From the NCBI GenBank assembly GCA_049322755.1, contig JBMOQX010000037.1, positions 62,001 through 126,000 of the forward strand: a stretch of 64,000 nt of DNA. The letters run 5' to 3'. Positions 17,359 through 26,251 of this stretch are shown piece after piece. The notes beneath the pieces are model-generated. The model had not been told where the DNA came from. It worked only from the letters and a program-made list of their open reading frames with translations, and did not search any database. The translations under genes and the position numbers were made by a program. The DNA is from DATIUV01 sp049322755. GTDB taxonomy: Bacteria > Pseudomonadota > Gammaproteobacteria > Burkholderiales > UBA6910. Within the stretch, counting starts at the first letter, position 1. Each line of letters begins with the position of its first letter.

Positions 17359-18160
17359 GGAACAATTCACCGGCGATGCGGCGGGTCACGGGTCCGACCG
17401 TCCACTCGCGGTCGCCCAATGCCCGTATCGGCCAGAGCCCGATGACGCTGTTGACCATGAAGGCCTCGTCGCTGCAAAGGACGTCGGGGACGCCGAGATC
17501 CCTCACCCGGACTTCATAACCCAGCGACGGGCCGCTCGCCAGAATCCGTGCGCGCTGCACGCCGGCCACGCCGCTGCGGGTCAGATCCGGCGTCAACAGT
17601 GCGCCGTCGTGGACGAGGAAGAGGTTGCTCATGGTTCCTTCCACCACGCGGTCGTGCTTGTTCAGCAGCAGGCCCTCGGCAATTTCCGGGGCGTCCCATT
17701 CGCCCCGCGCCAGCACGTTTTCCAGGCGGTTGAGGTGTTTGATGCCGGCCAATCGCGGCTGGTCCGCCAGGCGCAGCTGGCAGAGGCGGATGCGGACGCC
17801 ACTCTCCCCGTGGGATCGCGGGATGTCCGGCATTCCTCCTACGCCCACCAGGCGGGTAACGCTGCCGCAGCGGCCGGGATCGTACCCCCGCGCGCCGACG
17901 CCGCGGGTGACGATAATCTTGCCGACCGCCTCCGCTTCTCCCGATCCGAGCCGCAGGAGTTCCGAGGCCAGCAGTTCCGCGTCTGGCGCTTTCAGCCCCA
18001 GCGCAGCGCAGTCGGATTCGAGGCGATGATGCTGGAGCTCCCAGTGCAGTGCCCTACCAAATCTCAGGCGGAACGTCCGAAAGACGCCGTCCCCGTAAGC
18101 GAGTCCACGGTCCTCGGCGGGGAGCCGCTGCTCATCGATGCCATTGATCAGGAAGCGCAC
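17345..18160 (-). CDS. pabC: Aminodeoxychorismate lyase
   Basis: PabC converts 4-amino-4-deoxychorismate to p-aminobenzoate and pyruvate for folate synthesis. The 271-residue fold-type IV PLP enzyme shows LAYGDGVFRTFR near residue 20, the PLP lysine in GIKHLNRLENVLAR near residue 140, and VVEGTMSNLFLV. The position between fabF and mltG is the conserved gammaproteobacterial one, which separates it from branched-chain aminotransferases of the same fold. Confidence 0.92.
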   Translation of the reverse strand: MRFLINGIDEQRLPAEDRGLAYGDGVFRTFRLRFGRALHWELQHHRLESDCAALGLKAPDAELLASELLRLGSGEAEAVGKIIVTRGVGARGYDPGRCGSVTRLVGVGGMPDIPRSHGESGVRIRLCQLRLADQPRLAGIKHLNRLENVLARGEWDAPEIAEGLLLNKHDRVVEGTMSNLFLVHDGALLTPDLTRSGVAGVQRARILASGPSLGYEVRVRDLGVPDVLCSDEAFMVNSVIGLWPIRALGDREWTVGPVTRRIAGELFHELA

Positions 18161-18219
18161 GCATTAATCCCGGGCGACCGGGCGCGGCGCGTGCCGCGAC
18201 GCACGCGCCGGCCCCGCGA

Positions 18220-19458
18220 TCAGGCGCGGCGGAACACCAACGTGCCGTTGGTGCCGCCGAATCCGAAGGAATTGGACAGGGCGACCTCAATGCGCATTTC
18301 CCGGGCGGTGTTCGGGACGTAGTCGAGGTCGCATTGCGGGTCCGCGTTGGTCAGATTGATGGTGGGAGGTGCCACCTGGCGATGAACCGCCAGCACGGTG
18401 AACACGGCCTCGACCCCGCCGGCGGCACCGAGCAGGTGGCCCGTCATGGACTTGGTGGAGCTGACGGCAAGACGGCCGGCATGATCGCCAAACGCCCGCT
18501 TGATGGCAACCGTCTCGGCGATGTCACCCAGCGGCGTCGACGTGCCGTGGGCATTGATATAGTCCACCTGGTCCGGACCGACACCGGCGTTGCGCATCGC
18601 ATTCATCATACCGCGGGCGGCCCCTTCCCCATCCTCGCAAGGCGCGGTCATGTGATGGGCATCCGCGCTCATGCCGAATCCCGCTATCTCCGCGTAGATG
18701 CGGGCGCCGCGAGCCTTGGCGTGCTCCAGTTCCTCCAGCACCAGCACGCCGGCACCCTCGCCCAGCACGAAGCCGTCGCGATCCTTGTCCCAGGGGCGGC
18801 TCGCGCCCGCAGGGTCGTCGTTGCGGGTGGAAAGCGCACGCGCCGCCGCAAACCCCCCGACACCCAGCGAGCAGACGGTGGCTTCCGATCCCCCTGCGAT
18901 CATCACGTCCGCATCCCCGTACTCGATCAGGCGCGCCGAATCCCCCAGGCAATGGTTCGCCGTGGTGCAGGCCGTCACCATCGCCAGGTTGGGGCCCTTG
19001 AATCCGTACATGATCGAGAGATTGCCGGCGATCATGTTGATGATCGCCCCGGGAATGAAGAACGGCGAGATCTTGCGCGGACCCGAAGCCATGAGGTCTC
19101 GATGGGTCTCCTCGATCAGCGGCAGGCCGCCGATGCCGGAGCCGATATTGACGCCGATGCGCTCGGCGTTGCCATCGGTCACGTCGATGCCGGAATCCTT
19201 GATCGCCTGAATGGCGGCCGCCATCCCGTAGTGGATGAAGAGATCCATCCGCCGCGCTTCCTTGGCGGGCAGATACGCGGTCACGTCAAAACCACGCACC
19301 TCGCCGGCGATCTGGCTCGCGAACGGCGTAGCGTCGAAGCGGGAAATGCGCGTGATGCCGGACCGGCCGGCCACGACGTTGTTCCAGGCCTCGGGAACCG
19401 TGTTGCCGACCGGCGACACGATACCGAGGCCGGTGATGACTACCCTGCGCTTTGACAA
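18220..19458 (-). CDS. fabF: Beta-ketoacyl-ACP synthase II
   Basis: FabF condenses malonyl-ACP with acyl-ACP during chain elongation. The 412-residue thiolase-fold protein has the catalytic cysteine in MVTACTTANHCLGD, the two histidines in NAHGTSTPLGD and KSMTGHLLGAAGG, and the C-terminal SNSFGFGGTNGTLVFRR. It follows acpP on the same strand as in other proteobacteria. Confidence 0.96.
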   Translation of the reverse strand: MSKRRVVITGLGIVSPVGNTVPEAWNNVVAGRSGITRISRFDATPFASQIAGEVRGFDVTAYLPAKEARRMDLFIHYGMAAAIQAIKDSGIDVTDGNAERIGVNIGSGIGGLPLIEETHRDLMASGPRKISPFFIPGAIINMIAGNLSIMYGFKGPNLAMVTACTTANHCLGDSARLIEYGDADVMIAGGSEATVCSLGVGGFAAARALSTRNDDPAGASRPWDKDRDGFVLGEGAGVLVLEELEHAKARGARIYAEIAGFGMSADAHHMTAPCEDGEGAARGMMNAMRNAGVGPDQVDYINAHGTSTPLGDIAETVAIKRAFGDHAGRLAVSSTKSMTGHLLGAAGGVEAVFTVLAVHRQVAPPTINLTNADPQCDLDYVPNTAREMRIEVALSNSFGFGGTNGTLVFRRA

Positions 19459-19494
19459 ACTGCCCCCTGTTGTGCGGGGACCCGAAATGGGCGC

Positions 19495-19731
19495 TTAGCT
19501 CAGGCGGGACTTGATGTAGTCGATCGCTTGCTGAACGGTGGTGATCTTCTCGGCTTCTTCGTCCGGAATCTCGCACTCGAACTCTTCCTCGAGCGCCATC
19601 ACCAGCTCCACTGTGTCGAGGGAGTCCGCTCCCAGATCATCGACGAACGACGACTCCGGCTTGATATCGGCTTCGTTAACGCCGAGTTGCTCGGCGACGA
19701 TTTTTTTGACGCGTTGTTCGACGTTCTCCAT
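19495..19731 (-). CDS. acpP: Acyl carrier protein
   Basis: The 78-residue acidic protein carries growing fatty acyl chains on phosphopantetheine attached to Ser37 in GADSLDTVELVMALEEEF. AcpS (2587-2964) would load it. It sits between fabG and fabF in the standard order. The 156-base stretch before it (19732-19887) is comparatively AT-rich and probably holds the strong acpP promoter, with a TAAAAT box on the minus strand near 19822. Confidence 0.97.
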   Translation of the reverse strand: MENVEQRVKKIVAEQLGVNEADIKPESSFVDDLGADSLDTVELVMALEEEFECEIPDEEAEKITTVQQAIDYIKSRLS

Positions 19732-19887
19732 CGGATGGTCTTCCTTCCCTTCTGCGGATCAATGATGGGGGCGGAGGGCACTCGCTCCCGAGATGCCCGG
19801 GCCGCCGGAACAATTTGTTAATTTTACCAAAAACAGCATCCAATGCGGAATGCCAACGGCAACGCCCCGGAGCACCGTACCGCTGGC

Positions 19888-20625
19888 TCAATCCATCAGC
19901 ATCCCGCCGTTGACGTGAAGCGTGCAGCCCGTCATGTACGCCGCCTCCGGGCCGGCGAGAAATGCCACCGCAGCCGCCACATCATCGGGATTTCCCAGCC
20001 TGCCCAGGGGGATATTGCGCAGCAGCGCTTCCCGCGCGTCGGCCGGCAGATCGCGGGTCATGTCCGTTTCGATAAATCCGGGGGCAACGCAATTCACGGT
20101 AATGTGCCGGCTCCCCACTTCCCGCGCCAGCGATTTGGTGAATCCGGTCATCCCCGCCTTTGCCGCGGCGTAGTTGGTCTGGCCGGCGTTCCCCATGCTG
20201 CCAACCACCGACGAGATGTTGATGATGCGTCCGTATCGGGCCTTCATCATCCCGCGCAGAACCAGCCGCGAAAGCCGGTAGACGGGGGTGAGGTTGGTGG
20301 CGATGATGTCATTCCACTCATCATCCTTCATTCTGAGCAGGAGATTGTCCCGGGTGATTCCAGCGTTGTTCACGAGAATCGACGGCTCGCCGTAGCGCTT
20401 GCCCGTCTCACTCACCAGGAATTCGCAGGCGCCCGGGTCGCGCACGTCCACGGTCAAGCCGGTTCCCTCGATTCCCGCGTCGCGCAGCGCCTGCGATATC
20501 ACTTCGGCGCCGGCTTCCGTGGTCGCCGTGCCGATGACCTTGGCGCCGTGGCGGCCGAGACCGAGCGCGATCGCCCGGCCGATGCCGCGGCTCGCTCCGG
20601 TGACTATTGCCACTTGATCCTGCAT
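19888..20625 (-). CDS. fabG: 3-oxoacyl-ACP reductase
   Basis: FabG reduces beta-ketoacyl-ACP with NADPH. The 245-residue short-chain dehydrogenase has TGASRGIGRAIA at residue 9, NNAG near residue 86, the catalytic serine in NISSVVGSMGNAG, and Y-x3-K in NYAAAKAGM near residue 152. It lies between fabD and acpP. Confidence 0.96.
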   Translation of the reverse strand: MQDQVAIVTGASRGIGRAIALGLGRHGAKVIGTATTEAGAEVISQALRDAGIEGTGLTVDVRDPGACEFLVSETGKRYGEPSILVNNAGITRDNLLLRMKDDEWNDIIATNLTPVYRLSRLVLRGMMKARYGRIINISSVVGSMGNAGQTNYAAAKAGMTGFTKSLAREVGSRHITVNCVAPGFIETDMTRDLPADAREALLRNIPLGRLGNPDDVAAAVAFLAGPEAAYMTGCTLHVNGGMLMD

Positions 20626-20648
20626 GTCCTTGATCCCCCGCGCAGTTT

Positions 20649-21581
20649 TCAGACCGCCACTTGCCCGAGCACCTGCCGCAGCGAGGTCTCATCGGTGATG
20701 GCTGCCGCAGCCAGGTTGCTGTCGATGCGCTTGACCAGTCCCGAGAGCACCTTGCCGGGACCGCACTCCACCACCAGCCCGATTCCCGCTTCGGCCATGG
20801 TCCGTACCGTCTCGACCCACCGCACCGGAGAGTAGAGCTGGCGGACGAGGGCATCGCGGATCGCGTCCGCGGATTCATGCCGCGCGAGATCGGCATTGTG
20901 GACCACGGGAATCTGCGGCGACTGGAGGGCAACGGCTCCCAGCGCCGCGGCGAGCCGATCGGCTGCCGGCCGCATGAGCGAGCAATGGGAAGGAGCACTC
21001 ATGGGTAGCATGACGGCGCGCTTGGCGCCACGCTGCTTGGCCAAGGCCATGCCGCGTTCCACCGCAGCGCGATGCCCGGCGATGACCACCTGCGCGGGCG
21101 AGTTGTAGTTCGCCGGTTCCACGACCTCCCCCGCCGCGGCCTCCCGACAGACCGCGGCCACTGCATCGTCGTCCAGACCCAGAATCGCGGCGATTCCGCC
21201 GGTGCCTTCGGGCACGGCCTCCTGCATGGCCTGGGCCCGCAGCCGCACCAGCCGAAGGGCGTCGGCGAACGTCAAGGCCCCCGCAGCCACCAGCGCGGAG
21301 TACTCGCCCAGGCTGTGCCCTGCCATCAGCGCTGGCTCGGCGCCGTGCAGATCCTCCCACGCCCGGTAAACAGCGACTCCGGCGGTCAGCATGAGCGGCT
21401 GGGTGTTGACGGTCTGGTTCAGGGCCGCCTCGGGGCCGTCCGCGGCCAGTTTCCAGACGTCCTGGCCCAGCACATCGGAGGCCTCGGCGAACGTTTGGCG
21501 TACCACCGCGATCCCGGCGAATCCGCCCATCATTCCCACCGACTGCGATCCCTGCCCGGGAAACACGAACGCAAATCTCAT
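20649..21581 (-). CDS. fabD: Malonyl-CoA:ACP transacylase
   Basis: FabD moves malonyl from CoA to ACP. The 310-residue protein shows the oxyanion glutamine in FPGQGSQSVGM, the nucleophile in AGHSLGEYSALVAAGAL near residue 92, and the catalytic histidine in SAPSHCSLM near residue 203. ATG 21581 is the natural start; the frame stays open further upstream only because it runs through fabH in another frame. Confidence 0.96.
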   Translation of the reverse strand: MRFAFVFPGQGSQSVGMMGGFAGIAVVRQTFAEASDVLGQDVWKLAADGPEAALNQTVNTQPLMLTAGVAVYRAWEDLHGAEPALMAGHSLGEYSALVAAGALTFADALRLVRLRAQAMQEAVPEGTGGIAAILGLDDDAVAAVCREAAAGEVVEPANYNSPAQVVIAGHRAAVERGMALAKQRGAKRAVMLPMSAPSHCSLMRPAADRLAAALGAVALQSPQIPVVHNADLARHESADAIRDALVRQLYSPVRWVETVRTMAEAGIGLVVECGPGKVLSGLVKRIDSNLAAAAITDETSLRQVLGQVAV

Positions 21582-21597
21582 CGCCGACTCTGCCGCG

Positions 21598-22557
21598 TTA
21601 CCATCGCACCAACACCGCGCCCCACGTGAATCCCCCTCCGATCCCTTCGAGCAGCAGCAGTTGCCCGGGGCGTATGCGCCCGTCGCGCACGCCTGCGTCC
21701 AGCGCCAGCGGAATCGAGGCCGCGGACGTGTTGGCATGCTTGTCCACTGTGACGATGACCCGCTCCATCGGCAGCCCGAGGCGCTTCGCCGTGCTTTCGA
21801 TGATCCGGATGTTGGCCTGGTGCGGGACGAGCCAGTCGATCTGGGCGGCGGCGAGACCTGCCTCCGCAATCGTCTCTTCGACGATGTCGCCCAAGGCCTT
21901 GACCGCGAAGCGGAACACCGCCTGGCCTTCCATGACCACGAACGGTTTGCCGGATACGGCACCCCCGCAGACCCCCCCGGGGACGGCGAGCTTGGCCGTG
22001 TGGCGGCCGTCTGCGTGAAGCTTATGCGCCAGGATGCCGGGAGCGTCGGCTGCAGACAGTACGACGGCCCCGGCGCCGTCCCCGAACAGCACGCAGGTAT
22101 TGCGGTCGGTCCAGTCGAGGATGCGGGAATAAATCTCGCTCCCGACCACCAGGGCATGGCGGCATTTGCCCGCACGCATGAACAGGTCGGCGGTGGCCAG
22201 CGCGTAGACGAAACCACCGCAAACCGCCTGCACATCGAACGCGGGACAGTCGTTGTCAATCCCGAGCTTGGCCTGCAGGATGCAGGCCGTGCTGGGAAAG
22301 ATCATGTCCGGGGTGGTGGTGGCCAGAATGATGAGGCCGATATCGTCGGGCTCCAGGCCCGCCGCCGCCAGCGCTCCGCGACTCGCGTGCAACGCCAGAT
22401 CGCTGCAGGTTTCCGTGTCGGCGGCGATGTGCCGCTGGACGATGCCGGTGCGCGCGACCACCCAGTCGTGGCTGGTGTCGACGCGCTGCTCGAGGTCGCG
22501 ATTGGTGAGGATTTTCTCGGGAAGGTAGCTGCCGGTTCCCGTGATTCGGGAATACAT
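21598..22557 (-). CDS. fabH: Beta-ketoacyl-ACP synthase III
   Basis: FabH starts fatty acid synthesis by condensing acetyl-CoA with malonyl-ACP. The 319-residue protein has the Cys-His-Asn triad in VQAVCGGFVYAL, VPHQANIRI and HANTSAASIP. ATG 22557 overlaps the plsX stop by one base, which fixes the start. The order plsX-fabH-fabD is standard. Confidence 0.96.
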   Translation of the reverse strand: MYSRITGTGSYLPEKILTNRDLEQRVDTSHDWVVARTGIVQRHIAADTETCSDLALHASRGALAAAGLEPDDIGLIILATTTPDMIFPSTACILQAKLGIDNDCPAFDVQAVCGGFVYALATADLFMRAGKCRHALVVGSEIYSRILDWTDRNTCVLFGDGAGAVVLSAADAPGILAHKLHADGRHTAKLAVPGGVCGGAVSGKPFVVMEGQAVFRFAVKALGDIVEETIAEAGLAAAQIDWLVPHQANIRIIESTAKRLGLPMERVIVTVDKHANTSAASIPLALDAGVRDGRIRPGQLLLLEGIGGGFTWGAVLVRW

Positions 22558-23588
22558 CAAGCCACGCCTTCCCTCGTCTGCTCGGGGAAGAACTCCGCCA
22601 TGCGCGCCCCGATCTGCTCGAGCGTCCCGCCGCGGACTTCCTCGACGGCCCGCTCGATCGCTTTTTCGAACGCCACCACGTCGGCCGATCCGTGACTCTT
22701 GACCACGATGCCCTTCAGGCCAAGAAAGCTGGCGCCGTTGTATTGGCGATGGTCGACGCGCCGTTTGAAGGCCTTGATCACCGGCATCGCCACCAGGCCG
22801 CACAGGCGGGTAAACAGGTTGCGGGTAAACTCCTCGCGAAGAAACGTCGCCAGCACCTGCGCCAGGCCCTCGGAGGTCTTCAGCGCCACGTTGCCGACGA
22901 AGCCGTCGCACACGACCACGTCGGTCGTGCCCTTGTAGATGTCGTCACCCTCGACGTTGCCGTGGAAGTTGAGCCCGCTCTCGCGCAGCAGGCCCGCGGC
23001 GCGTTTCACCACTTCCCCGCCCTTGATGTCCTCGCTGCCGATGTTGAGCAGGCCGACGCTGGGACGCGGCCGCGACTCGACCGTCTGCACCAGGGCCGAA
23101 CCCATGATCGCAAACTGCAACAAGTGCTCGGCTGTGCAGTCGACGTTGGCGCCGAGATCCAGCACGTAGGTTTTTCCCTTGAGTGTCGGCAGCACGGAAG
23201 CGATTGCCGGTCGCTCTATCCCCGGCAGCGTCCTGAGGACGAACCGTGCAATCGCCATGAGGGCGCCGGTGTTGCCCGCACTGACACACGCGCTGGCATC
23301 CCCCGCCTTCACCAGGTCGATCGCCAGCCGCATCGACGACGACTTCTTGGCTCGCAGCGCCGCGGCCGGGGGTTCGTCCATGCCAATGACTTCGGGCGCG
23401 TGCAGCACCCGGCAACGATCGCCGGGTGGCGGGCCGGACTTCGCCAGTTCAGCGCCCACGATCTCTTCCAGGCCGACCAGGATGACGCGAACGTGGGGAT
23501 CCTTCTGCAGGACGCGCAGGGCGGCGGGAACCGTGACATGGGGGCCGTGATCTCCCCCCATGCAGTCAATGGCGACGGTGACGTCCAT
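22557..23588 (-). CDS. plsX: Phosphate acyltransferase PlsX
   Basis: PlsX makes acyl phosphate from acyl-ACP for phospholipid synthesis, linking the fab genes to PgsA (8199-8768). The 343-residue protein begins VAIDCMGGDHGP and contains CVSAGNTGALMA, VLDLGANVDC, NIGSEDIKGGEVVK and VVCDGFVGNVALKTSEG, all diagnostic blocks. The next gene upstream is rpmF, about 115 bases away. Confidence 0.96.
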   Translation of the reverse strand: MDVTVAIDCMGGDHGPHVTVPAALRVLQKDPHVRVILVGLEEIVGAELAKSGPPPGDRCRVLHAPEVIGMDEPPAAALRAKKSSSMRLAIDLVKAGDASACVSAGNTGALMAIARFVLRTLPGIERPAIASVLPTLKGKTYVLDLGANVDCTAEHLLQFAIMGSALVQTVESRPRPSVGLLNIGSEDIKGGEVVKRAAGLLRESGLNFHGNVEGDDIYKGTTDVVVCDGFVGNVALKTSEGLAQVLATFLREEFTRNLFTRLCGLVAMPVIKAFKRRVDHRQYNGASFLGLKGIVVKSHGSADVVAFEKAIERAVEEVRGGTLEQIGARMAEFFPEQTREGVA

Positions 23589-23702
23589 GTTGCGGCCCTC
23601 CTCCCGGGGGGCGCCCGTGATCGTGCGCCCCTCGCGTACGGCCGGTTTCCCGGTAATCGCTATGCCCAGGCTGACCAGGGCCCAACCAATCCCGGAAAGG
23701 CG

Positions 23703-23882
23703 CTACTCGCCCTTCGTCTTGACCACTTTCTTGCCACGGTAGTAGCCCGACGCGCTGACATGGTGGCGCAGATGCACCTCGCCCGAGCTGGGCTCGATCG
23801 CCAGCGGCGGGTTGCTGAGCCGATCATGGGACCGGTGCATGCCGCGGCGCGACGGGGACTTCTTGTTTTGCTGAACAGCCAT
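23703..23882 (-). CDS. rpmF: 50S ribosomal protein L32
   Basis: This 59-residue basic protein reads MAVQQNKKSPSRRGMHRSHD at the start and ends HVSASGYYRGKKVVKTKGE, the standard proteobacterial L32 without the four-cysteine zinc ribbon. I translated it by hand from the minus strand. It lies between yceD and plsX, the conserved position, so ribosome and membrane-lipid genes share transcription. Confidence 0.96.
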   Translation of the reverse strand: MAVQQNKKSPSRRGMHRSHDRLSNPPLAIEPSSGEVHLRHHVSASGYYRGKKVVKTKGE

Positions 23883-23897
23883 GTTCGTTAACTCCTT

Positions 23898-24407
23898 TCA
23901 ATCCTTCTTGCGCTTCAGCACGGACAACGCCCGGAACGGATTGTCCTCCTGCGCGAGCGCCGTGCCGTCCACGGTTTCCGCCGCCCGACATTCCCCCGGC
24001 GCATGGGACGGAGCAATCGGCAACGCCAGGATCAACTCGTCTTCCACCAGAGTCTCGACGTCGAGCGGCGTCGATCCCACCAATGCGGTCCAATCTTCCG
24101 GTTCGTCTTCGACTGCCGGCAGCGCCGCTTCCTCCGCAATCAGCACAAATCGCGTGGCGAGCTCCACCTCGACGACCATCGATTTCAGGCATCGCCAGCA
24201 GGTCAGCGGCAGCGATGCCCGGACCTGTAGCGAGAGGATGCTGCGCCCCTGCTCATCCGATCCGCCATCGAGGCAGTACTCGGCTCCGCCCGTCGCGCTC
24301 GCCAGGCTGTCCTGAAGTCGCGGCAGATCAAAAAATATAATTTTACCACGCAGGGCTTGCCGCTCTCGCGCAAAGCGAAACGCGTCGATGGTCCTCCGTC
24401 CCGGCAT
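23898..24407 (-). CDS. yceD: YceD family protein (DUF177)
   Basis: YceD proteins affect 23S rRNA accumulation and are coupled to rpmF. The 169-residue product has the family cysteines in LPLTCWRCLKSMVVEVE near residue 72, the acidic block LVEDELILALPIAPSH and the C-terminal NPFRALSVLKRKKD. ATG 24407 gives the normal length. The promoter at 24417-24445 would start transcription almost at this codon, so the mRNA may have little or no leader. Confidence 0.9.
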   Translation of the reverse strand: MPGRRTIDAFRFARERQALRGKIIFFDLPRLQDSLASATGGAEYCLDGGSDEQGRSILSLQVRASLPLTCWRCLKSMVVEVELATRFVLIAEEAALPAVEDEPEDWTALVGSTPLDVETLVEDELILALPIAPSHAPGECRAAETVDGTALAQEDNPFRALSVLKRKKD

Positions 24408-24416
24408 AAGGCGCGC

Positions 24417-24445
24417 ATGATATAGTTTCAATGCTCTGCTGTCAA
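24417..24445 (-). promoter_or_regulatory. Promoter of yceD-rpmF-plsX-fab operon
   Basis: On the minus strand TTGACA (24445-24440) and TATCAT (24422-24417) are 17 bases apart. The start would fall near 24410, only a few bases before the yceD ATG. It faces the divergent maf gene. Confidence 0.7.
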
Positions 24446-24528
24446 AGCGCGATGTGGCTAAGTAACCAATAAAAAACATAAGGTTAGTTCTCGCGCCGAA
24501 CTTCCCGTTTCGAAGGATCGACGACGCC

Positions 24529-25119
24529 GTGAAGGTTCCGCCGCCGCGCCTTGTGCTTGCCTCGACTTCCCCCTATCGGCGTGAACTGCTGGCCCGTTTG
24601 GGGTTGCCCTTCGACACTTGCGCGCCCGACGTCGACGAATCGGCGGTGCAAGGAGAGCGGCCGGATGCGTTGGCCCTTCGACTCTCTCAGGCGAAAGCCG
24701 CGGCGGTCGGCCGGCGTCACCCCGACGCGCTGATCATCGGTTCGGACCAGGTGGCGGCTCTCGATGACCGCGTTCTGACAAAGCCGGGGAATCGTGCCAA
24801 CGCGATCCGTCAACTCGAATTCGCCAGCGGCCGGACCGTGGATTTTTACACCGGCGTGGCGGTCCTGAACGCCCGCACCGCCCGGTGCCGAGCCGAGATC
24901 GCGTTGACCCGCGTGCGGTTTCGCCCGCTGACGCGAAACGCCATCGAGTCCTACCTCGACCGCGAGCCGGCTTTCGACTGCGCCGGGAGCGCGCGCGTGG
25001 AGGCGCTGGGCATTGCCCTGCTGGAGCAGGTCGACAGCGACGATCCCACGGCCCTCATCGGCCTGCCGCTGATCCGTGTGGTGAGCATGCTGGCGCAGGA
25101 AGGGCTCAGCGTACTGTAG
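24529..25119 (+). CDS. maf: Maf-like nucleotide pyrophosphatase (YceF type)
   Basis: Maf proteins hydrolyse non-canonical or modified nucleotides; the YceF branch acts on 7-methyl-GTP. The 196-residue protein starts LVLASTSPYRRELLARLGLPF and has VIGSDQVAAL-type and SGRTVDFYTGVAVL blocks, then DCAGSARVEALGIALLE. The divergent pairing with yceD is that of yceF in enteric bacteria and supports this branch. The start is GTG 24529. Confidence 0.9.
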   Translation: MKVPPPRLVLASTSPYRRELLARLGLPFDTCAPDVDESAVQGERPDALALRLSQAKAAAVGRRHPDALIIGSDQVAALDDRVLTKPGNRANAIRQLEFASGRTVDFYTGVAVLNARTARCRAEIALTRVRFRPLTRNAIESYLDREPAFDCAGSARVEALGIALLEQVDSDDPTALIGLPLIRVVSMLAQEGLSVL

Positions 25120-25170
25120 CAGGCGCCGCGTGCAGCCCGCGGCGCAACGGCGCGCGCCCTGCGCGCCCCC

Positions 25171-26109
25171 TCAGCGAAGCGACCAGCCGCGCCCCCCGAG
25201 CGCGGCCCCGACCCCCGCGCCGAAGCGTCGGGCCAGGCGGTCGGCGAGGCCTTCGCGAGGCGTGAAGTTCACCGTCGCCTCCACCTTGATCACTTCCCGG
25301 GCAACGTAGTCGGCGCTGCCCAGCGCATCCGCAAGGCCGAGCTCGACGCTGCGCGACCCGGTCCATACCAGCCCGCTGAAGATCTCGGAGCTGTCCTTGA
25401 GGCGGCTGCCGCGCCCCTCCTTCACCACCTGGATGAATTGCTGGTGAATGTCGTTCAGCATCTGCTGCGCATAGGCCTGCTGCGTCGGGTCGATGGGTGA
25501 AAACGGGTCGAGAAAGCCCTTGTTCTCTCCGGCTATCAGCAGCCGTCGCTCGACGCCGAGTTTTTGCATTGCCTCGCTGAACCCGAACCCGTCCATGAGC
25601 ACGCCGATGGAGCCGACGATGCTGGCCTTGTCCACGAAAATCTTGTCGGCCGCCGCCGCCACATAATAGCCCCCGGACGCGCAGATATCTTCCACCACCG
25701 CGTACAGCGGAATGTCGGGATGCTGCTTGCGCAGCCGCTTGATCTCGTCGTTGATGTAACCGGCCTGGACCGGGCTTCCCCCCGGGCTGTTGATGACCAG
25801 GATGACGCCGGCGGTGTTCTTGTCCTTGAACGCGTTCTGCAGGCCGCGGGCGATGTTTTCCGCGCTTGCCTGCTCGTCGTCGGCGATCACGCCCCGCAAC
25901 TCGATCAACGCGGTGTGCTTGCCCGGTATGGCCATGTCGGTCTTGCCGATCCATCCCAGCGCCAGGAACAGCAGCAGGAACAGGTAGGCAAAACCCAGCA
26001 GCTTGAAGAAGATTCCCCACTGGCGCGCCTTGCGCTGCTCCCGCACGGACGCCAGCGCGACCTTCTGCAGTACGTCACGCTCCCAGTTTGCATTCACCGA
26101 TTCGTTCAT
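25171..26109 (-). CDS. sppA: Signal peptide peptidase SppA (short form)
   Basis: SppA is a membrane-bound S49 serine protease that degrades cleaved signal peptides. The 312-residue single-domain protein has a cytoplasmic N-terminus, one membrane anchor near residues 32-55 (LLGFAYLFLLLFLALGWIG), INSPGGSPVQAGYI, and the catalytic serine in CASGGYYVAAAADKI, followed by SIVGSIGVLM. ATG 26109 is chosen because it precedes a normal cytosolic tail; the longer frame is arginine-rich shadow. Confidence 0.9.
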   Translation of the reverse strand: MNESVNANWERDVLQKVALASVREQRKARQWGIFFKLLGFAYLFLLLFLALGWIGKTDMAIPGKHTALIELRGVIADDEQASAENIARGLQNAFKDKNTAGVILVINSPGGSPVQAGYINDEIKRLRKQHPDIPLYAVVEDICASGGYYVAAAADKIFVDKASIVGSIGVLMDGFGFSEAMQKLGVERRLLIAGENKGFLDPFSPIDPTQQAYAQQMLNDIHQQFIQVVKEGRGSRLKDSSEIFSGLVWTGSRSVELGLADALGSADYVAREVIKVEATVNFTPREGLADRLARRFGAGVGAALGGRGWSLR

Positions 26110-26251
26110 CTTGCGACTCTTCGAGGTTTGGAGGATTGGCCGGGGCCGGCGCCGTGGAAGGGGCCTGCGGCGCGCGGGCGAAATGCTGCCGAGTATATTC
26201 CCAGGCCGAGCCGGCGAGGCTACCGATGCTTGGAACCATCGTGTCAGCCAT
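26075..26251 (-). CDS. Possible small protein between gph and sppA
   Basis: A 58-codon ORF starts with ATGGCTGA, whose TGA is the gph stop, and ends 35 bases inside sppA. It therefore has overlaps on both sides typical of coupled genes. The product (MADTMVPSIGSLAGSAWEYT, then a proline/alanine-rich stretch) matches nothing I know. Support is position only. Confidence 0.33.
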   Translation of the reverse strand: MADTMVPSIGSLAGSAWEYTRQHFARAPQAPSTAPAPANPPNLEESQDERIGECKLGA

